This document shows positions 29,095 through 38,530 of a DNA stretch of 64,000 nucleotides, one piece after another; within the stretch, counting starts at the first letter, position 1; every line of letters begins with the position of its first letter. Location: positions 95,685-159,684 of the forward strand of contig NZ_JAUSRH010000010.1 in assembly GCF_030811715.1 (NCBI RefSeq). Direction: 5' to 3'. The stretch comes from Sinomonas atrocyanea (GTDB taxonomy: Bacteria; Actinomycetota; Actinomycetes; Actinomycetales; Micrococcaceae). A model generated the notes under the pieces. It was not told the DNA's origin. It did not search any database and was given only the letters and a program-made list of their open reading frames with translations. Made by a program: the position numbers and the translations under genes.

Positions 29095-32043
29095 ATGTTC
29101 GAGAGATTCACCGGTCGTGCCCGGCGAGTGGTTGCTGTGGCGCAGGACGAGGCCAGTACTTTGAACCACAGCTACATCGGAACCGAACACCTCCTTTTGG
29201 GCCTGCTGTCGTCAGGGGAGGGGGTGGCCTTTAAGGCGCTTGATTCTGAGGGCGTGTCGATCGACGAGATTCGATCGGAAGTCGTCGACCTGGTCGGGCT
29301 CGGTGAGCGGGAGCCAACGACTGGACATATCCCATTTAGCCCGCGGGCCAAGAAAACGCTGGAGCTATCTCTCCGCGAGGCGCTCGCACTCGGGCACAAC
29401 TACATCGGTACCGAACACATGCTTCTGGGGCTCCTGAGCGAGGGGGAAGGCCGCGCTATCAAGGTGCTCCGAAAAGTGGGCACCGACCTTGACGTCCTTC
29501 GCGAACGGGTACTGGAACTTCTGGCCCTTTTCAACGACGGGGATTCCCTATATGGGGAGAATGGAGGGTCTCAGAACGAGGGGCCGCCCAGCGGCCTAAT
29601 CATGTTAGAGAAGTTCGGCACGAACCTCACCCGTGCCGCATGGGAAAACAAGCTCGACCCCACAATAGGCCGTGACGACGAGATGGAACGCGTTATGCGT
29701 GTCCTGTCTCTTCGCACAAGAAATATTCCACTCCTCGTGGGTGAGCCCGGGGTCGGCAAGAACGCTGTCATTGAAGGCCTTGCGCAATCTATAGTGCGCG
29801 GTGACGCCCCGGGCCAACTTAAGAAGCGCCATCTTTATGTCGTTGACTTGGGCGAGTTGGGCGCGGTGTCAAGCGATTCGATATACCAGAACTTGAACAC
29901 AATCCTGAAGGAAGCCGGTAGCGCAGGTGTAGTACTGTACATTGATGAATTGCACTTGATCCTGAAGGATGGCCCTACCGCCGAGACAAGGGAACTTGTT
30001 TCAACGATTACTTCCTTTCTTAAGAGCGGAGATCTCTCTCTTATAGGGGGAACAGGGCCGGAAGAGTATGAGTCTATTCTTCGCAAGAATCAAGTAATGC
30101 AGCGCGTTCTCGAGCCTATATCGGTGGAAGAGATGTCAGAGGATGTGGCAGTCGAGTACCTAAAGAGTAAACGCGATGATCTCGAAACATTTCACCGGGT
30201 CACGATTACGGACGACGCACTGTACAGTGCGGTGAAATTAGCGCATCGGTTTTTGCGGCAGAGGAGGCTTCCTGAAAGTGCCTTCAGTCTAGTCGATAGT
30301 GCCGGTGCTGAGACCCGGTCCGCCCGCGCAACTCCTTTGCCCATTCGCGAAATTCAAGACAAAATCAATTTGGTGAGAATTGAAAAGGAGGCTGCAATTG
30401 ACAATCAAGATTTCGAAAGTGCAGCCAGTATTAGAGATCGCGAAAGTAAATTGATGCTGGAACTCGAGAGCCTGAAGCGAAGATGGCGGGAGGGCGAATT
30501 TGAGGAGATCATCGAGATCTCTGTCCGAGAGGTTGTTAGGGCGGCTGCTCAGGCGTCTGGGGCGATGGAGGGCGCACTAGCTGGAGCTCTAGCGGACGGC
30601 CGCGAGGATACGCGGCTACCTCACGGCAATGCGCTTGCCCTCTCGAATTCATTCGTGCTCTTGGGCGACAGGCCGGTGAGCGATCCGAAGGACGACTTGC
30701 TCGACTCTGCGGAGAGTGCCAAGGCACTTGCGTCCGTACTTGACCGATCCCGTTCGTCTTCGCCTCTTGTCATAGCCGTAGACGGTGGATGGGGGCTAGG
30801 GAAGAGTACGGTCCTTCGTCTGATCGAATCGGCCATTTCTCCCGACGAGGACACGCACATAGTTCGCTTTAACGCGTGGACAGCTGTGGGAGATAATGCG
30901 CTGGAGAGTCTCATCAAATCTGTTCTTCTTCAACTGGATCCGAATTTTCTCAGACGGTGGACAGCCAAATTAGCGAAGCAGCGGCATGTCGTCGGTCTAG
31001 TCCGGGTTCTGTCGATGATGCTTTTCCGCTTCATAGGAGGGGCGCGACTCATAGATGAACTGTGGAAACAACTTGACTTCGACCCCAAGCACCGTGATCA
31101 ACTTAGGATATCGATCACAGAGATTCTCACGGAGTGGTCAAGCAAGCCGTCTGCGCACGGGCGCGCGAAGACGCTACTTGTCTTCATAGATGATCTCGAC
31201 AGGTGTTCCAACGAGGCTATCGTAAATGTTTGTGAAGCGGTAAAGCTCTATCTTGATTCCCCAGGTCTGGTATTTGTCATCGGTTGTGACCTGTCGGTCG
31301 TTGCCCAAGGGGTCTCGTCTTCCGATCGCGGGGGGGATGCCCGGGTATACCTAGAGAAGATCGTTCAGGTCGTATATCGCTTGCGGCCAATTTCTAGGGT
31401 ACAGGTGCAGGCTCTGATACGTGGTTATGCAGAACAATCCCAAACATCGGAGATCATCGATGACAACGTCGCTGCGGTCTTGGTCGACCGCACGGGGCGG
31501 AATCCGAGACGAATCAAGAGGCTGATTAACAGTTTCATTCTCGAGACGCAGTTCAACTCGACCTGGGGTCAGCTAACCGGAGGATACCATCAGTTGATGG
31601 TTGCAGTGATTCTCCAGAATCTCTATCCCCCATTTTACGAGTGGCTACTTACAGTCGAATCGGAAGAGGATCCGATTGGAAGTTTCTTGGACTATGCCGA
31701 GGTGAAGGTCCGCGCGCTGGACCTTCCTCTGGCGAATGATGCGTGGTGGTCGCTTAGCAGCAAGCTCTTTAGGCGGCATGGCGTTGCGCCTCCGACCAGG
31801 TCGCCGGAAGAGGGCGATGCATTCAGTACCTCACTGGCGCGGCTCGAGAAACGCCTGCCGGACTACTTTCCACGCCTCGTGGGCGACCCGGCATTCCTAG
31901 CACTGTTGCGCGGGCTCGGAGAGGAACGCTCGCGTGTCGACTTCTGCAGACTTCTGTCGGAAGAGCCGCTTGCTAGCGAATCCGTCGTGGACGCGATTGG
32001 TGAAGAGGCAGGCGGCGAACTCACAGGCAGCGATCAGCTGTAA
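29095..32043 (+). CDS. ClpC-like N-domain + AAA (D1) + UVR fused to a KAP-family P-loop NTPase
   Basis: Residues 1-145 are two Clp N-terminal repeats ([45 protein letters not shown]), as in ClpC. Residues about 175-420 are a ClpC D1 AAA domain: Walker [11 protein letters not shown] (Thr replaced by Asn) and Walker [16 protein letters not shown]-like helical piece follows (about 437-475). The D2 ring and ClpP loop are absent. Instead residues about 520-870 are a KAP NTPase: Walker [12 protein letters not shown] (about 564), Walker [12 protein letters not shown] (about 695) and a [13 protein letters not shown] sensor block. The last 110 residues match nothing I know. KAP NTPases include PifA, which aborts phage T7 infection. 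A role sensing the Clp machinery in phage defence is inference. Confidence 0.88.
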   Translation: MFERFTGRARRVVAVAQDEASTLNHSYIGTEHLLLGLLSSGEGVAFKALDSEGVSIDEIRSEVVDLVGLGEREPTTGHIPFSPRAKKTLELSLREALALGHNYIGTEHMLLGLLSEGEGRAIKVLRKVGTDLDVLRERVLELLALFNDGDSLYGENGGSQNEGPPSGLIMLEKFGTNLTRAAWENKLDPTIGRDDEMERVMRVLSLRTRNIPLLVGEPGVGKNAVIEGLAQSIVRGDAPGQLKKRHLYVVDLGELGAVSSDSIYQNLNTILKEAGSAGVVLYIDELHLILKDGPTAETRELVSTITSFLKSGDLSLIGGTGPEEYESILRKNQVMQRVLEPISVEEMSEDVAVEYLKSKRDDLETFHRVTITDDALYSAVKLAHRFLRQRRLPESAFSLVDSAGAETRSARATPLPIREIQDKINLVRIEKEAAIDNQDFESAASIRDRESKLMLELESLKRRWREGEFEEIIEISVREVVRAAAQASGAMEGALAGALADGREDTRLPHGNALALSNSFVLLGDRPVSDPKDDLLDSAESAKALASVLDRSRSSSPLVIAVDGGWGLGKSTVLRLIESAISPDEDTHIVRFNAWTAVGDNALESLIKSVLLQLDPNFLRRWTAKLAKQRHVVGLVRVLSMMLFRFIGGARLIDELWKQLDFDPKHRDQLRISITEILTEWSSKPSAHGRAKTLLVFIDDLDRCSNEAIVNVCEAVKLYLDSPGLVFVIGCDLSVVAQGVSSSDRGGDARVYLEKIVQVVYRLRPISRVQVQALIRGYAEQSQTSEIIDDNVAAVLVDRTGRNPRRIKRLINSFILETQFNSTWGQLTGGYHQLMVAVILQNLYPPFYEWLLTVESEEDPIGSFLDYAEVKVRALDLPLANDAWWSLSSKLFRRHGVAPPTRSPEEGDAFSTSLARLEKRLPDYFPRLVGDPAFLALLRGLGEERSRVDFCRLLSEEPLASESVVDAIGEEAGGELTGSDQL

Positions 32044-32781
32044 AAGCTGTCGATAAATGATCTAATCCGGCAACCGTCCTAAAACCCCGCCGAGCTGCCG
32101 CGCCTCGTTGAGTCAGGCGGCTCCTGTAAGCGTCTGGTCAGATACGTTTCGGGCCGCCAGTCCCGCTGTTGCTTGCGGCGCACGTCGGAGTCCAGTCGAC
32201 GCGGCGAGACGTCAGGGCCTTCGAATCTGCCTCCAGAGTTGTGGGTAGCCCGATTGACACAGTAGCCAGACCCAGATGGGACAGGGGGCAAAATCGACTG
32301 CGTGAGCGGTGTCCGGCCCTTCCCGAGATGTGCACCGGCTACTGACGACTGCCCTTCGCGGCGAAGAGGGGTGCAACATGCCGAAGAGCGGTGGGGCGTG
32401 GAGCTTGCGGCAGGGCCGGCCGCAGTTTTCACCAGAGCCAGCCACATGGCCGCAGCTGGACGAGTGTGAAGATTTAGGCTTAGGCCCTTGCGAGCCCCAT
32501 CAGGGCTCCGTCATCGTTGCGGTAGGCGGTCCGGAAGAGTCAAGCGAAGCCGATACCCGGGGCATCCAGAGCTGATGCTGTGCCTTCTTTCTACCTCCGT
32601 CAGTTGGGCCCCAAAGCGTCCATGCGCTCGGGAAGGCCTGGGACATTCGAGTCGCAAGACAGTGGGTCCTGATAGGGGCCCACAGCCCTTGGACGGCGAC
32701 AGGCATCGACTCGAATCGGGTACATGGGGCGAAGGTCCAGTTTAAGGGAGCGGTCTATTGCGGGGACGGGGGTGGGACGTT
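32044..32781. other. Gene-free stretch in island 1
   Basis: About 740 nt between the convergent ClpN-KAP gene and the hypothetical gene at 32782. Several open frames cross it on both strands, but none has a ribosome site, a leaderless -10 box or recognisable motifs. It may be decayed sequence. Confidence 0.5.
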
Positions 32782-33507
32782 TCATTTCTTCTTATGCTTG
32801 TCACCTTCCTTTAATTTCGTCGATCCGATGGGGCTGGCGCCTTCGAGGAGCATCACCGTGCGGGCTGCTTTATCCACCATGAGTGAGAGAGGATCATTCT
32901 CTGGAAGAGATTCGTAATCTCCGTCGAACCCATCCAGTTCCTTCGAAAGAAGCTCCCAGACGTTTCGTTTCAATTTCTGGCGGGCGACGTGCTCGTCGGC
33001 GTCGGCTTTCTGCACTCGGGCATTCTGGATGGAAGTCCAGATATCGATCATCTTACTGATGAGGCCGAGGCGTGCCAAGACTAAGCCCGTTCCAAAGGAG
33101 ATGATGTGAGGATCGACCGATAGGACCAAATCCATTGGGCTATTTAGAGAGACCTTTTCCACTCGTATACCCGAGAGCACCTTTGCCCTAGTCAAGCGGC
33201 GAGCAGCTGACCCTCTTTGGCTTGGGTAGCGATTTGTAAACTGGCCTGTTCTAGCTGAACGGTAGCGGCTCCACCGCATGGAATTGACCATTCTGGCATC
33301 GGCAAAAATCAGCACAACCAGAGCTTGAAGATTTTGGTAGACCAGCGTATATTGCGATAGGTCGTAATGCCTCGGTTTGAATCTCAGCATTACTGAGGGA
33401 CTGTCCTCGGACTCAAAAGAGCTCTGACCGTGCCGCTCTGGCCTATTCCACGCATGAACTGCTTTAACGTGGGGGCCGTCTTCGTCGGAAAATTCTTCTT
33501 CGCTCAC
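32782..33507 (-). CDS. Hypothetical protein, right end of island 1
   Basis: A 241-residue protein with no recognised family. It has a hydrophobic centre (LQALVVLIFADARMV and ISFGTGLVLARLGLISKMIDIW) and a charged helical C-terminus ending in Lys-rich residues. GTG at 33507 is chosen because a TACAGT -10 box lies exactly 6 nt upstream; the frame continues further but would cross that promoter. Its start lies about 130 nt inside the right attachment core. Confidence 0.55.
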   Translation of the reverse strand: MSEEEFSDEDGPHVKAVHAWNRPERHGQSSFESEDSPSVMLRFKPRHYDLSQYTLVYQNLQALVVLIFADARMVNSMRWSRYRSARTGQFTNRYPSQRGSAARRLTRAKVLSGIRVEKVSLNSPMDLVLSVDPHIISFGTGLVLARLGLISKMIDIWTSIQNARVQKADADEHVARQKLKRNVWELLSKELDGFDGDYESLPENDPLSLMVDKAARTVMLLEGASPIGSTKLKEGDKHKKK

Positions 33508-33513
33508 ACGGGT

Positions 33514-33519
33514 ACTGTA
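33514..33519 (-). promoter_or_regulatory. -10 box (TACAGT) for the hypothetical gene at 33507
   Basis: On the minus strand TACAGT is followed by 6 nt and the GTG start, the leaderless arrangement seen elsewhere in this window. Confidence 0.5.
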
Positions 33520-33637
33520 AGTGGGGGATGTGAGGTGGCGCCGTATGGGCTGGTCCTCCACAATCGTGTCGCGCCTTCTCTGTGGGCGACGAAAAGCGAG
33601 GATTCAAGTGGTGCGCATAGCGCTTCAGAGCCAGTCG

Positions 33638-33645
33638 GGGCTCCC
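33638..33645. other. attR core of island 1 (GGGCTCCC)
   Basis: Right copy of the direct repeat, in the Gly-Leu-Pro codons that precede the GMCTIHANS box of tadA. The phase matches the left copy at 21123. Confidence 0.8.
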
Positions 33646-33988
33646 CGGCATGTGCACGATCCACGCGAACTCGGCCTCCGACGCCGTCACGAAGCTGTGT
33701 ACCCTGCCGCTGCTCGCCGGAGCGAACATCTCCTCGTCGTTCGTCGTGCCGACTGTGGCCGCCTGCATCGACCTCGTCGTGCACTGCAGCCGCCAGACCA
33801 GCGGGCGGCGACGGGTCGCCGAGATCCTCGCGGTGGGGCAACGCGTCGAGGACGGCATCATCGAGACGTCCTCCGTGTTTGCCCTCGACGCAGACGGTGT
33901 CCTGCAGGCGCGGCCGACCGGCATGCCAGCCACCGAGAAGTTCGAGCGCGCGGGCATCGACGTGCTCCGGCTCCTGGAGGCCGCCTGA
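33638..33988 (+). pseudogene. tadA: tadA/cpaF secretion ATPase, 3' part
   Basis: The remaining 116 codons begin GLPGMCTIHANSASDAVTKL, the conserved His box of secretion ATPases, and run on to the normal C-terminus DVLRLLEAA. The frame is open upstream into the island, so a hybrid reading of a short foreign leader plus this piece is possible, but it lacks the Walker motifs. The stop overlaps the tadB ATG (TGATG), the original operon junction. Confidence 0.93.
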
Positions 33989-34842
33989 TGGCGGCGGCGA
34001 TGGGGCTTGCCGGCGGGGTCGGCCTCTTCCTCATCTGGTGGTCCTTCTGGCCACTGCCGGTGCGCTCCTCGGCGCCGCGGCCGCCGGGCAGGCTGCGGCG
34101 GCTCATCGCGCAGGCTGGGCTCCAGCGGGTCTCACCGACGGCGCTCGTCCTCTCGAGCGCGGGTCTGGGCTGCTTCGTGGCCCTGGCGTTCTTCGTGGTG
34201 ACGGCGGCCGCCCCGGTGGCGCTGTGCTTCGGGCTCTTCGCGGCTGGGCTGCCCGTGGGCCTCGTGCGCTGGCAGGCCAAGCGCCGTGCCGCGATCCTGC
34301 GCGAGCTCTGGCCCGACGTCGTCGATCACCTCCGCTCCGCGATCCGTGCTGGCCTGTCCCTTCCCGAAGCGCTCATGCAGCTCGGCTACAAGGGTCCGGA
34401 GCCCCTGCGCGGAGTCTTCCTCGACTTCGCCGCGGACTACCGCTCCGGCGGCAGCTTCGGCCTCGCGCTGGACCGGCTCAAGGACGGGTTGTCGGACCCG
34501 GTCGCGGATCGGATCATCGAGGCCCTCCGGCTCACGCGCGAGGTCGGCGGTTCTGACCTCGGCCGGCTGCTGGGCACCCTGTCTGAATTCCTCCGGGAGA
34601 GCGCCCGCACCCGCAGCGAGCTCGAGGCGCGCCAGTCGTGGACGGTCAACGCCGCCCGCCTCGCCGTCTCGGCCCCGTGGATCGTGCTCCTGCTGATGTC
34701 GACGAGGCCAGAGGCCATGGCTGCCTATGCCCGGCCCACCGGGCTCGCGGTACTCCTCGTAGGGCTCGGGGTCTCGGTGCTGTGCTACCGGCTGATGCTC
34801 CGCATCGCGGCGCTGCCTGAGGAAGAGCGGGTCCTCCGGTGA
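33988..34842 (+). CDS. tadB: Tad pilus inner-membrane platform protein
   Basis: A 284-residue protein with two N-terminal membrane helices, a cytoplasmic T2SSF domain (about 95-220: ELWPDVVDHLRSAIRAGLSLPEAL, LRLTREVGGSDLGRLLGTLSEFLRE) and two C-terminal helices. It forms the pilus assembly platform with TadC. The gene is intact, but its partners on both sides are disrupted, so it is probably without function unless the islands excise. It overlaps tadA upstream and tadC downstream by 1-4 nt. Confidence 0.92.
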   Translation: MAAAMGLAGGVGLFLIWWSFWPLPVRSSAPRPPGRLRRLIAQAGLQRVSPTALVLSSAGLGCFVALAFFVVTAAAPVALCFGLFAAGLPVGLVRWQAKRRAAILRELWPDVVDHLRSAIRAGLSLPEALMQLGYKGPEPLRGVFLDFAADYRSGGSFGLALDRLKDGLSDPVADRIIEALRLTREVGGSDLGRLLGTLSEFLRESARTRSELEARQSWTVNAARLAVSAPWIVLLLMSTRPEAMAAYARPTGLAVLLVGLGVSVLCYRLMLRIAALPEEERVLR

Positions 34843-35720
34843 GCGGCACGACGGCCCTGGCCATGCTCGCGGGCGCCACCGGCGGAATCGGCCTCTGGCT
34901 CGCCTTCGTGCGGCTGCCCGTCATGCGGCGGACCACCTTCACCGAACGGGTCGCGCCACAGCTGCGCTCGGCGGACCGCCGTTCGCGCCTCCTGCAGGAC
35001 GCCGAAGCGAACATCACGCCGTTCGGACCCCTCGAACAGATCCTTCGGCCCCTCCTGCGCGACGCCGTGGGCTCGCTCGGCCGGCTCAACCTCGGGAACG
35101 CGGCCCTCGCCCGGCGCCTTGCGCAGGCCGGCTCGCCCAAGAACCCGGTTGACTTCAGGGCCGAGCAGCTCCTCTGGGCGGGCGCAGCCTTCGTGCTGGC
35201 GGCGCTCGGTTCGACCGCCGCCGCACTTTCCGGCAGGCTCAACGCGCTCTTCGCAGTCCTGATGGTCCTGGCTGCCACAGCCGCCGGGTTCATGGCCCGC
35301 GACTATCTGCTCGGCTTGGCCATCAGCAGGCGCAAGCAGCGCATCCTGGCCGAGTTCCCCTCGGTCGCCGACATGATGGCCCTGGCCGTCGGCGCAGGGG
35401 AGACAGCGGCAGGGGCACTGGACCGCACGGCCCGGGTCTCCCAGGGCGAGCTGGCACGCGAGTTCACGGCGGTCCTGGCTGACACCCGCTCGGGCACCCC
35501 ACTCGTCCGGGCTCTGCAGGCCATGGGCGATCGCGTCGACGTCGCCCCCATCTCGCGCTTCGTCGACGGCCTGGTGGTAGCGATCGAACGGGGCACGCCA
35601 CTGGCAGACGTCCTCCGCGCCCAGGCGCAGGATGTCCGCGACCTGGCCAAACGGGAACTCATGGAGGCCGCCGGGAAGAAGGAGATCGGCATGATGGTGC
35701 CACTCGTCAACCCCTCGTAG
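34839..35720 (+). pseudogene. tadC: Tad pilus platform protein, 5' part, split by island 2
   Basis: The first 286 codons are normal TadC (T2SSF domain with LAEFPSVADMMALAVGAGETAAGAL). The frame reaches the conserved end EAAGKKEIGMMVPLV, then turns into NPS and a stop at 35720 inside foreign sequence. The expected C-terminal membrane helix is missing here but lies intact at 43709-43792. GTG start overlapping the tadB stop. Confidence 0.92.
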
Positions 35721-35768
35721 TTTCAGAACTGGGAGTGGATCATCAGCACAGCCGGTCTTGTTGACGCA

Positions 35769-35774
35769 TACAAT
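35769..35774 (+). promoter_or_regulatory. -10 box (TACAAT) for the first gene of island 2
   Basis: TACAAT (5 of 6 matches to TATAAT) lies 6 nt before the ATG at 35781; leaderless spacing. Confidence 0.6.
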
Positions 35775-35780
35775 CTCCAC

Positions 35781-36359
35781 ATGGTGGCACGATCGAGCAA
35801 GAGGTACCGGTTAACGAACTCAGGGGGATTTGCTGGCCATGCCTCTTCGTCCGATGACGACTTCGCAGCGCTGCTCCTTCAGACAGAACTGGATCGCTAC
35901 AGGCGCGAACGGCTGGCGGAAGCCAAGGCCCGGTTCTGGGCGCTCGGTGCTGTCTTATTCGGTGCTATGGCGGTCGCCGTCGCAGCGACGATCCTCATTC
36001 TTTCACTGTCGCAAGACTATTCGCCCAGCTCGCCCAATAGCATAGGCCAGCAATTGATCTTGGTTCAATCTGCCGTAACCGTGTTCGCGTTGACGGCAGG
36101 AGCCGCGGGTACGCTCTACGCGACTCGTAAGCGAACTAGGGAGAGGCGCGCCGAGTATGCAACGACCATAAGCAGAGCGGAGCGCATGCTGAACGAGCTA
36201 ACTATGGAATTGCACGATAAAGAGCAGAAAATTGAGACGCTAAATCGTGTGATTCGGAAGTTAGAGGCTGGTGATTTGGGGCGCAGCCGTCGGCACTTGG
36301 CGACGGACTCCAATGTTGGCGGAGCCTCCGAGGGGAAGCCGACCGATCATGATCGATGA
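35781..36359 (+). CDS. Membrane protein with C-terminal coiled coil, unknown function
   Basis: A 192-residue protein. A cytoplasmic N-terminus of about 45 residues precedes two membrane helices (about 54-76 and 90-113), then a charged heptad-like helix (about 115-160) and a disordered tail. No family recognised. The stop overlaps the start of the next membrane protein gene by 11 nt, so the two are probably made together and may interact. Confidence 0.65.
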   Translation: MVARSSKRYRLTNSGGFAGHASSSDDDFAALLLQTELDRYRRERLAEAKARFWALGAVLFGAMAVAVAATILILSLSQDYSPSSPNSIGQQLILVQSAVTVFALTAGAAGTLYATRKRTRERRAEYATTISRAERMLNELTMELHDKEQKIETLNRVIRKLEAGDLGRSRRHLATDSNVGGASEGKPTDHDR

Positions 36360-36855
36360 TGGCGCTGCTCCGAAAACAGAAGATGCGCAGCTTCCAATCG
36401 CAGGCGCCATTCACCCTTCCGAAAGCGCTGCCAGCCTGACGCCGTTATCGAGATTATCTGATGAAGCTGCGGCTGCCCACAAAACGGCTGTGAACGCCTT
36501 CTCGTATAAGTTGGAGACAACGGCGCGTCTGATTGCGGACAAGCGAGAGATGGTACTGGCCGAGCACATCCAGGACGCCGAAGGCGAGTTATTGTCCTCC
36601 AGGATAGGCACTGCGATCTCGACGGTCGTAGCTTGGTTGCGACCAACTGCGTTCTTCTTCCTGGGCCTCATGGCGCCTGCTATCACGTCGGCTATCGATA
36701 ATAAGCCCGTTCAACCGGGCCAGTTTGCCGTCGGACTGATCGGCGGAGTCATTTGGGGAAGCGCCGCAGCTCTTGACTTCCAGTCCGCCCGCATCAAGCG
36801 ATGGTGGCGAAGGCGCGGCGTCAAGAAGTCTGCAGCCAAGAAGTCTGCGGCGTAG
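36349..36855 (+). CDS. Two-helix membrane protein, unknown function
   Basis: A 168-residue protein with a long helical N-terminal part (about 30-90), two membrane helices (about 95-115 and 125-145) and a basic tail with repeated KKSAA. GAGGGGAAG lies about 10 nt before the ATG at 36349. It overlaps the preceding gene and ends 140 nt before an IS481 remnant. No family recognised. Confidence 0.62.
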   Translation: MIDDGAAPKTEDAQLPIAGAIHPSESAASLTPLSRLSDEAAAAHKTAVNAFSYKLETTARLIADKREMVLAEHIQDAEGELLSSRIGTAISTVVAWLRPTAFFFLGLMAPAITSAIDNKPVQPGQFAVGLIGGVIWGSAAALDFQSARIKRWWRRRGVKKSAAKKSAA

Positions 36856-36936
36856 AAAGCGTGAGGCGTGCGCGGCGGACTAGATGTACTGACCCGGGAC
36901 GTTAGGTGCGGGATCGGCATGTCGGCGTGACATGAG

Positions 36937-36996
36937 GAAGACCTCCGGGTGAGGTGTGGAGCTGTCTAGGAACCGCTCCTCAACCCGGAGGTCTTC
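36937..36996 (+). repeat. 14-bp inverted repeat before the IS481 transposase start
   Basis: GAAGACCTCCGGGT (36937-36950) and its exact complement (36983-36996) flank a 32-nt loop, and the transposase ATG follows at once. The hairpin would hide the start in read-through transcripts, a known way for insertion sequences to limit transposase synthesis. Confidence 0.7.
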
Positions 36997-37330
36997 ATGT
37001 CCCACGCTAACGCTTCCCTGACGCCGACGGGCCGGCTGCGGCTTGCCCGCTGCATCGTGGAGGACGGCTGGCCACTGCGCCGGGCCGCGGAGCGCTTCGA
37101 TGTCTCGGTCACCACGGCCAGGCGGTGGGCAGAGCGTTACCGGGCCGAGGGCGCGGCGGGGATGGCTGACAGGCCCAGCCGGCCCCGAACGTGTCTCACC
37201 GCACCGGCGAACGCCGGGAGCGGCGTGTGGTGGGCCTGCGTGTCTCGCGCCGGTGGGGACCTGCCCGCGGATAGGTGCAGCAGGACGACACCCAGTGCGA
37301 CCGTCAGCCCACCGGGCGGCTGTGCCGGCG
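36997..37330 (+). pseudogene. IS481-family transposase remnant
   Basis: The first 64 codons encode the N-terminal helix-turn-helix of an IS481 transposase (LTPTGRLRLARCIVEDGWPL, ERFDVSVTTARRW, GMADRPSRP). The homology then continues only in another frame (HRTGERRERRVVGLRVSRRW) and ends at a stop, with further shifts after it. The DDE catalytic region is absent. The following 240 nt to the DprA-like gene show no gene. This is a dead IS. Confidence 0.82.
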
Positions 37331-37574
37331 AGGCAACGACGTGCAGGCGCAACCCAAGGGGGAGGGGCAGTAGCCTCCACCCCACCATCCCCCCTCCACC
37401 CTCGCCGACCTCGCCCCCGGTGCCTAGCGAATATCTCTGGGGGATCGCCAAAAAGTGTGTGGTGAACCACCCTCCGACGCCAAGGATCCCGGCAACGGCA
37501 GGTGACTGGGTGCAACAATGCCGCGTTGCCGCAGGGCCCACGCTCGCGAGACGGTAACCTACAAGAGGAGTGAT

Positions 37575-37613
37575 ATGAGGGATACGGGAGGTGGCTGGAG
37601 CTCATGGATCTAG
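37575..37613 (+). CDS. Putative 12-codon leader peptide upstream of the DprA-like gene
   Basis: ATG at 37575 follows AGAGGAG by 4 nt and encodes MRDTGGGWSSWI before TAG at 37611-37613. It overlaps the first codons of the DprA-like gene, whose own ribosome site (GGAG, 3 nt from ATG) is poorly spaced. Translation of the leader could therefore deliver ribosomes to, or control, the main start. The two Trp codons are notable but there is no attenuator-like hairpin visible. Speculative. Confidence 0.35.
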   Translation: MRDTGGGWSSWI

Positions 37614-38530
37614 CCCTTGAGCGCGCGTCACTCGTCGCCTTACTACGACCCCCGGGGGAGTTCAAATGGGCTCCCCTGCGGGATGTTCTCCTCGAGACCG
37701 ATGTGCCGCCGAGCGTACTTCTGGAAGAGAAGCGGCAGAGCGGTGGCGCGTTTGGAGCGGTTGACGACTTGGTGGAGCACGCCGCACGACTCATCGACCA
37801 GTGGGAGAGTGATGGCACCCGCTTCCTGACCTACTTGGATCCCGAGTACCCGCGCCAACTCCGTGAAGTCCACGATCTTCCACCGTTCGTGTTCGGACGT
37901 GGAAGGCTATGGCCGCGTGGCGAGCGCGAACGCGGTATCAGCATCGTCGGCTCCCGTAGCGCCGGGCCGGACGCGCTGGCCTCGGCTTCGCTGCTCGCGG
38001 AACGGCTCGCGCAGCAGGGCGTCCCGGTGGTCTCAGGGCTTGCCGCTGGCATTGATGCCGCGGCCCATACGGCGGCTCTTCGCGCGGATGGCAGGACGGT
38101 CGGGATTATCGGGACCGGTATCGACCGGTACTACCCGAAGAGCTCGGAGCATCTTCAGCGACGTATCGAGAGCGGTGGAGGCCTCGTTCTATCGCAGTTC
38201 TGGCCCGGTACAGGGCCGACCCGCTTCAACTTTCCTATGCGCAACGCAGTGATGTCGGCGTTCTCCGCCGCAACCGTCATAGTGGAGGCGTCGGAGAAGT
38301 CGGGGACTAAACACCAGGCCTTTCGTGCCATCACACATGGACGACCCCTCGTCATCTGGGACGCCGTGGCGAAGGAAACGAGCTGGGGCCGGAAACTAGC
38401 CAGCGATCCTGATCGCCTCGACGTGAGCGTGGTCTCCTCAGTTGACGAAGCCGCCCAGGTAGCCTTCGACAAGGCGAAGCCCGTGCGAGCCGTCTTCCCG
38501 GGGATCGGTATGAGGGCAGCATCTTGGTGA
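37604..38530 (+). CDS. DprA-like Rossmann protein (DNA-processing family)
   Basis: A 308-residue protein. Residues about 111-300 match the DprA/Smf Rossmann fold: GISIVGSRSAG, VVSGLAAGIDAAAHTAAL, TVGIIGTGIDRYYP, FPMRNAVMSAFSAATVIVEASEKSGTKHQA. DprA binds single-stranded DNA and loads RecA in transformation. Differences from canonical DprA are RNA in place of RNR and GTKHQ in place of GSLIT. The N-terminal 100 residues are helical and there is no winged-helix C-terminus. Its stop overlaps the next ATG (TGATG). As an island gene beside an R-M enzyme it is more likely a defence or conflict protein than the housekeeping DprA. Confidence 0.85.
   Translation: MDLALERASLVALLRPPGEFKWAPLRDVLLETDVPPSVLLEEKRQSGGAFGAVDDLVEHAARLIDQWESDGTRFLTYLDPEYPRQLREVHDLPPFVFGRGRLWPRGERERGISIVGSRSAGPDALASASLLAERLAQQGVPVVSGLAAGIDAAAHTAALRADGRTVGIIGTGIDRYYPKSSEHLQRRIESGGGLVLSQFWPGTGPTRFNFPMRNAVMSAFSAATVIVEASEKSGTKHQAFRAITHGRPLVIWDAVAKETSWGRKLASDPDRLDVSVVSSVDEAAQVAFDKAKPVRAVFPGIGMRAASW

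Larger units (their letters stand above)
21123..33645 (+). mobile_element. Island 1: serine-integrase element inserted in tadA (about 12.5 kb)
   Basis: The element is bounded by 8-bp direct repeats GGGCTCCC at 21123-21130 and 33638-33645. Outside these, the two halves of one tadA gene lie in the same reading phase. A large serine integrase is just inside the left end. The interior is visibly poorer in GC than the flanks and holds cargo: resolvase, HNH endonuclease, HEPN protein, small membrane proteins and lipoproteins, an Ltp protein and a ClpN-AAA-KAP fusion. There are no replication or conjugation genes. Confidence 0.9.

Noticed and set aside
32079..32447. Minus-strand frame in the gap after the ClpN-KAP gene
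   Set aside because: No ribosome site or -10 box at coding spacing; composition unlike a protein; no motif.
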